In this document: in pieces, positions 34,270 to 43,128 of the stretch
Position numbering within the stretch: position 1 is the stretch's first letter
Layout: the number at the start of each line of letters is the position of its first letter
NCBI GenBank assembly: GCA_964398185.1
Contig: CAYNML010000027.1
Location: 1 to 64,000, forward strand
Length of the DNA: 64,000 bases
Reading direction: 5' to 3'
Origin: Fen-1058 sp964398185
GTDB lineage: Bacteria; Chloroflexota; Anaerolineae; Fen-1058
Notes under the pieces: model-generated
What the model was told of the DNA's origin: nothing
The model's database searches: none
The model's input: the letters and a program-made list of their open reading frames with translations, nothing else
Made by a program: the position numbers and the translations under genes

Positions 34270-36075
34270 CTACTGTGCGCCCGTGCCTACTTTGAAGATC
34301 GCCTGCCACGGCTGATAGCGCGTGAAGATGCGATCTTCCGAGATGACTTGTCCGCCGCGCGTGACGGTGCGCGTGACGGTCACATCCGCGCCGTCGGCGG
34401 CGTAGTCCACTTGCTGGCGCGTGCCGGCGGGCAGCGTGGGGTCCTCTTCGATCTTGTCCTCGGGATGCGGAATGACGTTCTCGACGACGGGTTCCGAGAT
34501 GGTCACCTGCCGCCCGTCACTGGTGCTGTACAGCTTGAAGGTCAAACGCCCCGCCACATCGTTGGCATACGCTTCGACCAGGATGTGATACGGCGTGTCG
34601 TTCTTGAATTTGAAATCGACGACGGGGCTGAACACACTGGCGTCGAGGCCGGGGCCAGAGCCGCGTTCGTACCAGCCCACGCGATAGGCGTGCGGCCAGC
34701 GCTCGATGATGGGATAGCCGCCATTGAAGGCCGCGCGGAAGGCCGTGGTCGAGACCTGGCACACGCCGCCGCCCACGCCCTTGATGGTGCGCCCGTTGTA
34801 GATGATCAGCGCTTCGGCGTAGCCTTTGTCCAAGCTCACATCGCCCAGATTGTGATTGAACGAGAAGACCTCGCCCGGCTTGATGATGACGCCGTGCTGG
34901 CTGGCCGTGGCCGCGCCGATGTTCTTCATGCGCTCAACACTGGAACCGGCATAGAGCGATTGCCCCGTCGAGACCAGCTCGGTGATGCCCAGCGCGGCGG
35001 CCTGGGCATCGTCGTAGAAATCAGGACGCTGTTCGTTGACGGCCAGCGTCACCTGCTGATCGCCGCGGGCCAGGGCGTCGTTCATGCGCGCCAGCGTGGT
35101 GGTGATGTCGAGCGCGCGGCCAATCTTGCCGGGCTGGATCACTTCCAGCTGGCGGGTGTCGTCGTTGAAGATGAAGCGCGCGTTCTCGGGCGCCCGATCG
35201 ATCTGCTGCGCGAGATCGGCCAGCCCGGCGCGCAGGGCTTCCGCGTTGAACTTGACCTCGATCGCTGTGCCGTCCGTCGCTTTGTCCACCATCAGGAACG
35301 ACAGCAGCTGCTGCGGCGTCAAATCCCAACTGGCTGGTTCGCCGGGCGCGGGGTTCGCCAGCACCAGCGTCAGGTTGCGATTGAGGATCGTCTGCAACTG
35401 CGCGGCGGCGGCGGACACATCGGTCAGGCGCGGCTGCTCGGTCTCGATCGGCAGCACGATGCGCTTCGGCCCGTCGGCCCGGGCGAGGTCGGGCAGCAGG
35501 TGCAGCGTGGCCTCGACGTTCAACTCGCGCCCGATCTGCGCGGGCGTGGTGATCACCTGCGTGCCGTTCAGTTGCAGACCCGCGTCAATCGGCGGGCGGT
35601 TGATCTGCGCGGCCACCTGTTCAAAGTACGCGCGCGCGACGTTGGCGTTGAAGACGAGGCGCGGGGCCAGATCGGCGCCGTTGATCAGCACCTGCGTTTG
35701 GCCGTCCACGCCGCGCAGCGACAGATCGAGTGCGGCCTGCGCGGTGGCGCGGGCGTCGAAGGTGATGCCGAGATCGATCGGGTTGGCGATCCACGCGGTC
35801 TGCCCGTCGCTCAGATCGACGCGGGCGGTGTTGAATTTGGCTGTGAAGGCGGCGTCCAACATGGCGGCGGCTTCGTCCAGCGACTTGCCGCTGAGATCGA
35901 TGTTCCACACGGTCACGCCGGGCAGCACGCGCGCGGAGAAATAAATTTGAAAGGCGATGAAGCCAAACGCGAGCACGACGGCGAACGCTGCCAGCGCGAT
36001 CAGCACAACAAAGGCCCACGGCAGGCGGGTCGTGGGCTTGGATGTGCGGGCTTGCGAGAGTGCGGCGGTGCTCAT
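34270..36075 (-). CDS. VanW-family cell-wall protein with peptidoglycan-binding-like domains
   Basis: 601 aa from the ATG at 36075. A single transmembrane helix (about residues 20-48) anchors it outside the cell. Two PG_binding_4-like modules (about 60-320) start LPGVTVWNIDLSGKSLDEAAAML. The VanW domain follows (about 370-510) with GGGVCQVSTTAFRAAFNGGYPIIERWPHAYRVGWY, its diagnostic core. A G5-like beta tail ends the protein. VanW is of unknown mechanism but is linked to envelope and vancomycin-resistance loci. Transcription probably starts at the ATG itself. Confidence 0.92.
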   Translation of the reverse strand: MSTAALSQARTSKPTTRLPWAFVVLIALAAFAVVLAFGFIAFQIYFSARVLPGVTVWNIDLSGKSLDEAAAMLDAAFTAKFNTARVDLSDGQTAWIANPIDLGITFDARATAQAALDLSLRGVDGQTQVLINGADLAPRLVFNANVARAYFEQVAAQINRPPIDAGLQLNGTQVITTPAQIGRELNVEATLHLLPDLARADGPKRIVLPIETEQPRLTDVSAAAAQLQTILNRNLTLVLANPAPGEPASWDLTPQQLLSFLMVDKATDGTAIEVKFNAEALRAGLADLAQQIDRAPENARFIFNDDTRQLEVIQPGKIGRALDITTTLARMNDALARGDQQVTLAVNEQRPDFYDDAQAAALGITELVSTGQSLYAGSSVERMKNIGAATASQHGVIIKPGEVFSFNHNLGDVSLDKGYAEALIIYNGRTIKGVGGGVCQVSTTAFRAAFNGGYPIIERWPHAYRVGWYERGSGPGLDASVFSPVVDFKFKNDTPYHILVEAYANDVAGRLTFKLYSTSDGRQVTISEPVVENVIPHPEDKIEEDPTLPAGTRQQVDYAADGADVTVTRTVTRGGQVISEDRIFTRYQPWQAIFKVGTGAQ

Positions 36076-36081
36076 GCACAA

Positions 36082-36087
36082 ATCATA
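36082..36087 (-). promoter_or_regulatory. TATGAT -10 box of the vanW gene, leaderless
   Basis: On the minus strand TATGAT ends 6 nt before the ATG at 36075 and there is no Shine-Dalgarno, so the message would begin at the start codon. Confidence 0.45.
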
Positions 36088-36106
36088 CCACAGGGAGAGC
36101 GCATCC

Positions 36107-37045
36107 CTATTTCACTGCGGCGGTTTCCTTTACAAAGACGGGCGCGCACCAGTGCTTGTACTTCGCCACTTTGCCGCGTACCACGTCGAAGTACAGATCG
36201 CGCAGGGCTTTGACCACGGGGCCGAGCTTGCCGTCGCCCACCGGCCGATGATCGACTCTGGCGATGTTGACCACCTGCACGCCGGTACCGCAGAAGAAGG
36301 CGGCGTCGGCCACGTAGAATTCGGTGCGGCTGATGGGCCGCTCGATCGTCTCCAGGCCCAGTTCGTTCTGCGCCAGTTCGATTACGGTATTGCGCGTGAT
36401 GCCTTCCAAGATGTCTTCGTAGACTGGCGGGGTGATCAGCTTGTTGCCGCGCAGCAGGAAGATGTTCTCGGCGCTGCCTTCGCAGACGTGGCCGCTCTGG
36501 TTGATGACCAGCGCTTCGTCGTAGCCGTTCAACATCGCTTCGGTCTTCATGAAGGCTGAGTTGACGTAGGCCCCGGTGATCTTACCGCGCGGCGGAATGT
36601 TGTTGTCGCTGATGCGCTGCCACGAGGAGAAGCCCACGTGCGCGCCCTCTTCGTTTTCCACGTAGCGTCCGAAGGGTGTGGCGAAGATGCACAGGTCGTC
36701 GTTGAGGTCGTGCAGCCGCACGCCGATCTGCTCGTTGGTCTTGTAGGCCACCGGGCGGATGTAGGCGTCGCACTGGAAGTCTTCGCGGCGCAGCAGTTCC
36801 GTGGTGATGTCGCACAACTGCTCGGCGGTGTAGCGCGGCGACATCATCAGGATCTTGGCCGATTGCAACAGGCGTTGATAGTGCTCCAACAAGCGGAAAA
36901 CGTACAACTGCCGATCGGCCTCATTCCAATACCCGCGGATGCCTTCGAAGCAGCCGGTGCCGTAATTGAAGGCATGCGTCATGATGCTGATCTTGGCCTG
37001 ATCGATGGGCACGATGGCCCCTTTGAAAAAGGCGTATTGCGTCAC
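36107..37045 (-). CDS. ilvE: Branched-chain amino-acid aminotransferase
   Basis: 312 aa from a GTG at 37045 with GGGAG upstream; open frame further 5' is not needed. A PLP fold-type IV transaminase that makes Val, Leu and Ile from their 2-oxo acids and glutamate. Recognisable are THAFNYGTGCFEGIRGYW, RPVAYK, the PLP lysine in GAYVNSAFMKTEA, and GHVCEGSAENIFLLR near the PLP phosphate. It lies 32 nt upstream of the vanW start on the same strand, without obvious functional link. Confidence 0.95.
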   Translation of the reverse strand: MTQYAFFKGAIVPIDQAKISIMTHAFNYGTGCFEGIRGYWNEADRQLYVFRLLEHYQRLLQSAKILMMSPRYTAEQLCDITTELLRREDFQCDAYIRPVAYKTNEQIGVRLHDLNDDLCIFATPFGRYVENEEGAHVGFSSWQRISDNNIPPRGKITGAYVNSAFMKTEAMLNGYDEALVINQSGHVCEGSAENIFLLRGNKLITPPVYEDILEGITRNTVIELAQNELGLETIERPISRTEFYVADAAFFCGTGVQVVNIARVDHRPVGDGKLGPVVKALRDLYFDVVRGKVAKYKHWCAPVFVKETAAVK

Positions 37046-37196
37046 GGTGATGTACTCCCTTGTAAAAGTTTTGCCGGGACGGTGGGTAGGCGGCATTATA
37101 GAAGTGATCGAAGGGCGTGTCAATTGACCGGGCGGTAAGTCAGTGCGATAATGATCGCAACTCTATGATGATCTCCTCTGCCACAGCGAGCATAGC

Positions 37197-37649
37197 GTGA
37201 CGAGACCCGACGATCGAATTACCCTGACAACCATATCTTTTCTGGCCAACACGAGCAGCCAGCTCGACGCCTTTCGCGCCAGGCTCAAGCAGCGCACCCC
37301 GCTGCACACCTCGTCGTTTGTCGAGTGCCGCTATTACGGCGACGAGGTCTACATCTGCATCTGCCTGGAAGCCGCGCCGCACGAGACTCAGACGCTGACG
37401 TGGTGGCTGGACATCACGCCGCGCGAGGGGATGTGGCTGATCGAAGCCAGCGTGCTGCTGAACGGACGCACGCCGGTGGTGCAGGCGCCGCCGCAGCGCG
37501 TGTATGATTTTCAGGCCGTGCAGAACGAACTCCCGGACATCCTGGATCAACTGCTGCAAGCCGGCGCCGCCGTGCTAGACAAGATGTTGGCGCGGCAGTC
37601 GTCCGCAAAGGCCGATCAAAGTGTAAACGAGAGCGAGGCTGAGGCATGA
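37197..37649 (+). CDS. Protein of unknown function, coupled to Nudix hydrolase
   Basis: 150 aa from a GTG. I do not recognise the family. The protein looks mixed alpha/beta, with HTSSFVECRYYGDEVYICICLEAAPHETQTLTWWLDITP and an amphipathic C-terminal helix, then a polar tail. No signal peptide or membrane helix. Its TGA overlaps the Nudix ATG (ATGA at 37646), so the two are translationally coupled. The codon composition is normal for the region, supporting it as a real gene. Confidence 0.65.
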   Translation: MTRPDDRITLTTISFLANTSSQLDAFRARLKQRTPLHTSSFVECRYYGDEVYICICLEAAPHETQTLTWWLDITPREGMWLIEASVLLNGRTPVVQAPPQRVYDFQAVQNELPDILDQLLQAGAAVLDKMLARQSSAKADQSVNESEAEA

Positions 37650-38053
37650 ATGTACCGCGTGTCGGAGTGGGCGTGATGATCGTGCGCGACGGACGCGTGC
37701 TGCTGGGCCGCCGCATGAGCGGCCAGCGGCCCGGCTGGTGGGGCTGGATCGGCGGGCGGCTGGAATTCGGCGAGACGCTGCAGCAGTGCGCCATGCGCGA
37801 GGCGCGCGAAGAAGCCGGCGTGGAAGTGGGCCGCTTGCGACTGTTGTGCATCTCGTCCATCATCGTGGAAGATCAACACTGGATCGATGTGGAATTCCTG
37901 GGCGACATCATCTCTGGCGAGCCGCACACCGCCGCACCCGATGAGTTGACCGAGTGGGCGTGGTACCCGATCGATCAGCTGCCCTCACCGATCTTTGAGC
38001 CGGCGGAGTTGGCGTTGAAGTCGTATCGCACGGGCAGAATACTGAATGAGTGA
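37646..38053 (+). CDS. Nudix hydrolase
   Basis: 135 aa. The complete Nudix box occupies residues 37-59 (GRLEFGETLQQCAMREAREEAG): Gly37, Glu43, Arg51 and the metal-binding Glu55/Glu56. The length and the preceding RMSGQRPGWWGWIGG suit a nucleoside-diphosphate-X pyrophosphatase of the 8-oxo-dGTP or nucleotide-sugar type. The exact substrate is not predictable. Translationally coupled to the unknown gene before it. Confidence 0.92.
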   Translation: MNVPRVGVGVMIVRDGRVLLGRRMSGQRPGWWGWIGGRLEFGETLQQCAMREAREEAGVEVGRLRLLCISSIIVEDQHWIDVEFLGDIISGEPHTAAPDELTEWAWYPIDQLPSPIFEPAELALKSYRTGRILNE

Positions 38054-38076
38054 TAGGAAGATAGAGAGACAGCGAG

Positions 38077-39039
38077 ATGGTGAACTTCAGCGACATTCAA
38101 TCCGCGGCCGAGCGGCTGTATCGCATCGCGCACCGCACGCCAATCGCCACCTCGCGCACGCTGAATGCGCTCATCGGCGCGGAGGTGTACTGCAAGTGCG
38201 AGAATTTGCAGCGTGCGGGCGCGTTCAAGTTTCGCGGCGCGACCAATGCGGTGAGCCAGCTCAGCGCCGAACAGAAGCAGCGCGGGGTCGTGTCGTTCTC
38301 GTCGGGCAATCACGCGCAGGCATTGGCGCTGGCGGGCCAGTTGTTTCACACGCCCACCGTAATCGTGATGCCGGACGATGCGCCCGCGGTGAAACTGGCC
38401 GCGACGCGGGGTTATGGCGCGGAGGTGGTGCTGTACGATCGGGTGGAGCAGAAACGCGAAGTGATCGCGCGCCAGCTCGGCGCAGCACGCGGCCTGGCGC
38501 TGATTCCGCCGTTCGAGCACGAGCACATCATCGCGGGGCAGGGCACGGCGGCGCTGGAACTCCTGACGGATATACCTGACCTCGACGTGTTGATCGCGCC
38601 CATCGGCGGCGGCGGGCTGATCAGCGGGTGCAGTATCGCCGCGCACGCGCTGAAGCCTGATCTCCGCATCTTTGGCGTGGAGCCGGACACTGCGAACGAT
38701 ACGTTCTTGTCTCTGCAGCAGGGTGAGGTTGTCTCTACGCCGCAATCACATTCGATCATGGATGGCCTGCTGCCCACCGCGCCGGGCGAGATGACGTTTG
38801 CGATCATGCGCGAGCATCTGGAAAGCGTGGCGTTGGTTACTGATGATGAAGCCGCAGAAGCGGTTCGGTTTTTGTTGCTGCGGATGAAGCTGCTGGTCGA
38901 GCCGAGCGGGGCTGCACCCATCGCCGCGCTCATGGCGGGCAAGATTCCGAATGCGCGGGGTAAGAAGATCGGCGTGGTGTTGTCGGGCGGCAACGTCGAT
39001 GCAGGGAAGTTGGCGGGGATGCTAACGAGTAACGCGTAA
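38077..39039 (+). CDS. Threonine/serine dehydratase-like PLP enzyme
   Basis: 320 aa, a fold-type II enzyme without the C-terminal ACT domain, so of catabolic or serine-racemase type. Signatures: the PLP lysine in AGAFKFRGA, the SSGNHAQA loop, and the phosphate loop GGGGLISG. It deaminates L-threonine or L-serine, or may act on threo-3-hydroxyaspartate. These activities cannot be separated by eye. Its stop TAA and final Ser-Asn-Ala come from a TAACGAG heptamer repeat, and the next gene starts inside that repeat. Confidence 0.88.
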   Translation: MVNFSDIQSAAERLYRIAHRTPIATSRTLNALIGAEVYCKCENLQRAGAFKFRGATNAVSQLSAEQKQRGVVSFSSGNHAQALALAGQLFHTPTVIVMPDDAPAVKLAATRGYGAEVVLYDRVEQKREVIARQLGAARGLALIPPFEHEHIIAGQGTAALELLTDIPDLDVLIAPIGGGGLISGCSIAAHALKPDLRIFGVEPDTANDTFLSLQQGEVVSTPQSHSIMDGLLPTAPGEMTFAIMREHLESVALVTDDEAAEAVRFLLLRMKLLVEPSGAAPIAALMAGKIPNARGKKIGVVLSGGNVDAGKLAGMLTSNA

Positions 39040-39055
39040 CGAGTAATGCGTAATG
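39023..39055. repeat. TAACGAG heptamer repeat between dehydratase and GNAT genes
   Basis: TAACGAG-TAACGCG-TAACGAG-TAATGCG-TAATGG. It provides the dehydratase stop and contains the ATG of the next gene. Confidence 0.75.
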
Positions 39056-39613
39056 GAGAAGATTGAGACTCGGCGACTCATTATCAAACCAGTAACAGAG
39101 GCCGAAACGATCTTGCCGGTCTATCTCAACGCGGCGGATTATCTGGAGACACAGACGCCGGAGGAGCCGTCGATCGCAATGGTGCGATCGGATCTGGCGC
39201 TGGCCGCACAGCACGGCGGCGTGACGTGCGGCATTTTCCGGCGGGATACCCAAAACCCGATCGGCCTGATTAGCTTCATCGCGCATTCGTTTCGCGGCCA
39301 GCGCGATTATGCCTGGCTGTCAGCGCTGATGATCCAGGAAGCTGATCGGCGGGCCGGGTTCGGCGCGGAAGCTTATCGGGCGGTGGAAGGCCGCATCTTC
39401 AGCGATCCGCTTGTGACGCGCATCGGCACGTTGTTGCTTCCGCAATTCGACGCTTCGCTGCGCTTTGCCGAGCAGCTGGGCTTTGAGCGGGCCGGCGGCC
39501 CGTTCAAGAACAAGCGCGGCTACGGGCTGTATGCTTTTGTGAAGAAACGTCCCGGCCTGGAAACGCCCGGCGAGAAAATCTGGCGCGAGGCGCAGCCAGC
39601 GCGGCGTGAATAG
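39053..39613 (+). CDS. GNAT N-acetyltransferase, RimJ/RimL-like
   Basis: 186 aa. It starts IETRRLIIKPVTEAET, the usual opening of RimJ/RimL-type acetyltransferases, then has PIGLISFIAH, a diverged acetyl-CoA loop (EADRRAGFGAEAYRAV) and LRFAEQLGFERAG near the end. The ATG is part of the heptamer repeat and has no clear ribosome site, so translation may depend on the upstream gene. The substrate is unknown. Confidence 0.8.
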   Translation: MEKIETRRLIIKPVTEAETILPVYLNAADYLETQTPEEPSIAMVRSDLALAAQHGGVTCGIFRRDTQNPIGLISFIAHSFRGQRDYAWLSALMIQEADRRAGFGAEAYRAVEGRIFSDPLVTRIGTLLLPQFDASLRFAEQLGFERAGGPFKNKRGYGLYAFVKKRPGLETPGEKIWREAQPARRE

Positions 39614-39616
39614 GCT

Positions 39617-39645
39617 TTGCACAATCCGCCGTGCGCTGGTAAACT
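39617..39645 (+). promoter_or_regulatory. Promoter of the SRPBCC gene
   Basis: TTGCAC at 39617-39622, a 17-bp spacer and TAAACT at 39640-39645. The ATG is at 39682 with GAGGAG upstream. Confidence 0.55.
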
Positions 39646-39681
39646 TTGAGGCACACTCAATTCGCAAGCCGAGGAGTCCGT

Positions 39682-40101
39682 ATGCCCGATCTGATCCGCA
39701 CCTCTGTCGATCTGCCCGCCAAGCCCGCCGAGGTCTATGCCTACGTCGCCGAGCCTGCTAACGCCCCGATGGTCTCTCACGCCCGCGACGTGGTGGATGT
39801 GTTGCAGGACGACGGGCGCGTGTCCGGCTTCAAAACCAAGCGCGGCGTGGTGAAGTATGTGACGCAGGCGCCGCCGCATTATCTGGAGGGCGAGTATCAG
39901 CAGAAGCGGGCGCGCACGCGGTACGACATTCGCTTTGAAGCGATTGGCGAGGCGAAGACGCGCGTGTCGATCGATGTCAATATTCAGCCGCAGGGACTGC
40001 GCACCAAGCTGCAAGGGCCAATTCCGCGGCTGCGCGCGAAGATGCAGTTGAACGACTGGCTGGCGCAGGTGCAGCAGCACTTTGGGGCCAGGCAGAAATA
40101 A
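39682..40101 (+). CDS. SRPBCC (START-like) family protein
   Basis: 139 aa from the ATG at 39682 with GAGGAG 6 nt upstream. The opening IRTSVDLPAKPAEVYAYVAEPANAP is the first strand and helix of the polyketide-cyclase/dehydrase (SRPBCC) fold, ending with the long helix PRLRAKMQLNDWLAQVQQHF. These small proteins bind hydrophobic ligands in a deep pocket; some are cyclases or hydrolases. No function can be assigned from context. Confidence 0.82.
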   Translation: MPDLIRTSVDLPAKPAEVYAYVAEPANAPMVSHARDVVDVLQDDGRVSGFKTKRGVVKYVTQAPPHYLEGEYQQKRARTRYDIRFEAIGEAKTRVSIDVNIQPQGLRTKLQGPIPRLRAKMQLNDWLAQVQQHFGARQK

Positions 40102-40277
40102 CCGGGCCGCGGTGCCCGGTGCATTTCACTTGTGGGGCAGGTCTGGGGGTTGCTCTCCGACCGCGTCCCTGCGGTCAGCTGGCGGGCCGGGGAATGCGCC
40201 CGCCAGCTGACCGCAGGGACGCGGGCTTAGCGCCAAGTCGCCCCCAAGTTAAAAGGTACGCGCTGCACCCCGCGGCT
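40102..40277. repeat. Intergenic region with a perfect 24-bp hairpin
   Basis: 40163-40186 and 40199-40222 are perfect inverted repeats (GCGTCCCTGCGGTC... and complement) with a 12-nt loop. A related, weaker copy is at 28176. No gene is seen. It may stop transcription from the SRPBCC gene, but there is no U-run. Confidence 0.7.
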
Positions 40278-40305
40278 TTGACAGGCTCTAGGTTGAGGCT
40301 AAAAT
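40278..40305 (+). promoter_or_regulatory. Strong promoter of the amino-acid ABC operon
   Basis: A perfect TTGACA at 40278-40283, a 16-bp spacer and TAAAAT at 40300-40305. The leader of about 100 nt contains three CGGCGAAA motifs before the AAGGAG ribosome site of the binding-protein gene. Confidence 0.65.
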
Positions 40306-40413
40306 TAGTATTGGATTCGCCGCAGGGGCGCTGGCCTGCGGCGAAACAATTTCGGCGAAAAAGTTGCGGCGAAACACGTTCACGACAAAAAGCAGAGACA
40401 AGGAGAAGAGCTA

Positions 40414-42081
40414 ATGAAGACGTTTCGTGTGATCAGTGTCTTGTTGATCGGGTTGTTAGTGGCGGCGGCCTGTCAACCGGCGGCCGCGCCGACACCGGCC
40501 GCGCCGCCGACCACGGCGCCTGCGGCGCCACCCACCCCGGCGGCTGAAAGCAAGCCTGCCAGCAATCTGCCTGATCTGGGCGGCAAGGAATTGATCGTGG
40601 GTGTGGACAACGCCTACATCCCGTTCAACTATGTGCGCCTGGACACCGGCGAGGCCGAAGGCTGGGACTATGATGCGATCGGTGAAATCTGCCGGCGCTT
40701 GAACTGCCAGCCGACGTATCGCGAACTGGCGTGGGACGGCATGATCGAAGCGGTGCGGCAGGGCCAGCTGGATCTGGCGGGTGAAGGCGTGACGATTACA
40801 GAAGAGCGCGCCAAGGTGGTGGACTTTTCCGAGCCGTATGCCACGGTTGATCAGCGTGTCATCGTGGGCACAAACGCGACCATCACCAGCCTGAATGATT
40901 TCAAGACCGATCCGACGTTGAAGATTGGCACGCAGAAGGGCACCACCAACTACGAAGAGGCGATCAAGCTGGTGGGCGAAGCGCGCGTGGTGGCGTATGA
41001 TACCTTCGGCGATGCGGTGCAGGCGTTGATCAACGGCGACGTCAACGGCGTCATGATCGACGACACGGCGGGGCAGGGCTATGTGGGCGTCAATGCCGAC
41101 AAGACCAAGCTGCTGCCCGAGAGCGCCGTCAGCCAGCCGCTGGGCTTCATCTTCACGCCGGGTTCGCCGTATCGCGAGCCGTTCAACGCCGCATTGGCGG
41201 CGATGCGCGCCGACGGCACGCTGCAGAAGTTGCAGGATAAGTGGTTCCCCAAGGGGAAGGCCGTCATCGAGTATGAAGAGATTGGGCCGGGCGCGTACGC
41301 CGAGCCGGCGCCGTCTTCCGAGGCGCTGCCTGACCTGGGCGGCCGCGAAGTGACGGTGGCGATCGAGAATGCCTACATCCCGTTCAACTACGTGCGCCTG
41401 GACACCGGCGAAGCCGAGGGTTGGGACTACGACGCGCTGGCGGCGATCTGCAAGTTGCTGAACTGCAAGCCGGTGTACAAAGAGATCGGCTGGGATTCGA
41501 TGATCACCGCCGTATCGCAAGGTCAGTTTGACATGGCCGCCGATGGCATCACCATAACCGACGAACGCGCCAAGATGGTGGATTTCTCGGACGGCTACAT
41601 CAGCGTCGATCAGCGCGTGATGGTGCAGAAGGATTCGCCCATCGCCAGCGTAGAAGAGTTCAAGACCAACACCCAGTTGAAGCTGGGCACGCAGAAGGGC
41701 ACCACCAACTACGAGGAAGCCGTCAAGATGGTGGGCGAAGCGCGGGTGGTCGCCTTTGACACTTTCGGCGATGCGGTGCAGGCGTTGATCAGCGGCGATG
41801 TGGACGGCGTGGTCATCGATGACACGGCGGGTGTGGGCTACGTGGGCGTCAACGCCGACAAGATCAAACTGCTGCCGGAGAAGTTGGTGGGCCAGCAGTT
41901 GGGCTTTGTGTTCCCCAAGGGATCGGATCTGGTTAAGCCGTTTAACGCGGCGTTGGCGGCCATGCGCGCCGACGGCACGCTGGACGCGCTGGCTCAGAAG
42001 TGGTTCGGCGGGGAACAGATTAGTTCGGATCAGATCGGGCCGGGCGCGTACGGCGATCCCACGCCGACGCCCGCGCCGTAG
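40414..42081 (+). CDS. Amino-acid ABC binding lipoprotein with two tandem SBP_bac_3 domains
   Basis: 555 aa. Signal peptide with lipobox VAAAC (Cys20), then a Pro/Ala-rich linker. Two complete family-3 binding domains follow, at about 51-290 and 304-545. Both contain NAYIPFNYVRLDTGEAEGWDYDA, then F-K-T, GTQKGTTNYEEA-x-K-x-VGEARVVA-x-DTFGDAVQAL and LAAMRADGTL. Family-3 proteins bind polar amino acids and usually have one domain per polypeptide. The two copies differ at many third positions, so the duplication is not recent or an assembly artefact. It delivers ligand to the permease at 42204. Confidence 0.93.
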   Translation: MKTFRVISVLLIGLLVAAACQPAAAPTPAAPPTTAPAAPPTPAAESKPASNLPDLGGKELIVGVDNAYIPFNYVRLDTGEAEGWDYDAIGEICRRLNCQPTYRELAWDGMIEAVRQGQLDLAGEGVTITEERAKVVDFSEPYATVDQRVIVGTNATITSLNDFKTDPTLKIGTQKGTTNYEEAIKLVGEARVVAYDTFGDAVQALINGDVNGVMIDDTAGQGYVGVNADKTKLLPESAVSQPLGFIFTPGSPYREPFNAALAAMRADGTLQKLQDKWFPKGKAVIEYEEIGPGAYAEPAPSSEALPDLGGREVTVAIENAYIPFNYVRLDTGEAEGWDYDALAAICKLLNCKPVYKEIGWDSMITAVSQGQFDMAADGITITDERAKMVDFSDGYISVDQRVMVQKDSPIASVEEFKTNTQLKLGTQKGTTNYEEAVKMVGEARVVAFDTFGDAVQALISGDVDGVVIDDTAGVGYVGVNADKIKLLPEKLVGQQLGFVFPKGSDLVKPFNAALAAMRADGTLDALAQKWFGGEQISSDQIGPGAYGDPTPTPAP

Positions 42082-42100
42082 TGTGTGGCTGTCCCTCAAG

Positions 42101-42140
42101 AACCGGGGTTCGCCTGCGCGCGAGCCTCGGTTTCTTTTTT
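42101..42140 (+). terminator. Terminator/attenuator between binding protein and permease
   Basis: AACCGGGGTTCG / CGAGCCTCGGTTT (with G-U pairs) around an 8-nt loop, followed by CTTTTTTG. It probably lets the binding protein be made in excess over the membrane parts. Confidence 0.75.
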
Positions 42141-42203
42141 GCCTATTGGCAATTCGCCGTTTCCCATCTACAATCGAGCCTATTCCACACCGAGGCGGAG
42201 ACT

Positions 42204-43067
42204 ATGACGACCGATGCACCCATCAAACAGCCGGGGACTTTTCAAGTGCGTGTGATCAATCGGATTGCCGGTTGGCCGTGGTGGTTGATCATCATCGTCC
42301 TGATGGGCCTGTTTATCTTCGCCAATATTCTGGCCAGCCCGCTGTATGCCAACATCTTCGTCAAGGTCACGCAGGGTATCGTCGTGTCAGTGCGCGTAGC
42401 CGTCATCGCCTATGCACTGGCGCTGGTCATCGGCCTGGTCGTGGCGCTGGGCCGCATCTCCAAAAATCCGGTCTGGTACAACCTGACCACGCTGTATGTG
42501 CAAGTCATTCGCGGCATTCCCGTGCTGGTGCAAATCATCTACGTGGCGTTTGTGATTTCGCCGGCGCTGGTCGAACTGCTCAATGCCATCGGCACGGCGC
42601 TGATTCCGGTTTTGGGGCCGGAGAATTTCCTGGCGAGCTTAAGCCTGCAGGACATCAGCAGCGAGGCGCGCGTGACACTGGCGCTGGCGATTGCGTACGG
42701 CGGCTTCGAGGCCGAGACCTTTCGGGCTGGCATCGAATCGATCGGGCGCGGGCAGATGGAAGCGGCGCGCTCACTGGGCATGACTTACCTGCAGGCCATG
42801 CGCTACGTCATTTTGCCGCAGGCCTTCCGCCGCGTGCTGCCGCCGCTGGGCAATGACTTCATCTCCATGATCAAAGATTCATCACTGGTCTCCATCCTGG
42901 GCGTGCGCGATATGACGCAGGAGGCGCGCCTGTATGCGTCAGCGTCGTTCCGCTATCTGGAAACGTACAGCGTGCTGGCGTTCAATTACCTGATCTTGAC
43001 CTTTACGCTGTCGCTGGGCGTGAAGGCATTGGAAAATCGCTTGAGCAAGGGCGGGAAGGGATCGTAA
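42204..43067 (+). CDS. Amino-acid ABC transporter permease (HisM/GlnP type)
   Basis: 287 aa from the ATG at 42204 with GAGGCGGAG upstream. Five to six helices. The N-terminal block VTQGIVVSVRVAVIAYALALVIGLVVALGRIS and the EAA loop EAARSLGMTYLQAMRYVILPQAFRRVLPPLGNDFI are standard for polar-amino-acid permeases. It partners with the double binding protein and the ATPase at 44621. A radical-SAM gene is interposed before the ATPase. The TAA stop abuts a GTAAAACGT repeat. Confidence 0.93.
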   Translation: MTTDAPIKQPGTFQVRVINRIAGWPWWLIIIVLMGLFIFANILASPLYANIFVKVTQGIVVSVRVAVIAYALALVIGLVVALGRISKNPVWYNLTTLYVQVIRGIPVLVQIIYVAFVISPALVELLNAIGTALIPVLGPENFLASLSLQDISSEARVTLALAIAYGGFEAETFRAGIESIGRGQMEAARSLGMTYLQAMRYVILPQAFRRVLPPLGNDFISMIKDSSLVSILGVRDMTQEARLYASASFRYLETYSVLAFNYLILTFTLSLGVKALENRLSKGGKGS

Positions 43068-43125
43068 TGCGGAATGCGTAAAACGTAAGGGAAGTCTTTT
43101 ACGTTTTACGTTTCACGCTTCACGC
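43068..43125. repeat. GTAAAACGT heptamer-type inverted repeat
   Basis: GCGTAAAACGTAAGG faces TTTTACGTTTTACGTTTCACGC around a short loop, filling the gap between permease and radical-SAM gene. Confidence 0.7.
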
Positions 43126-43128
43126 ACG

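Noticed and set aside
40414..42081. Assembly duplication as the cause of the double binding protein
   Set aside because: The two halves differ at many synonymous and some non-synonymous positions, which an assembly error would not create.
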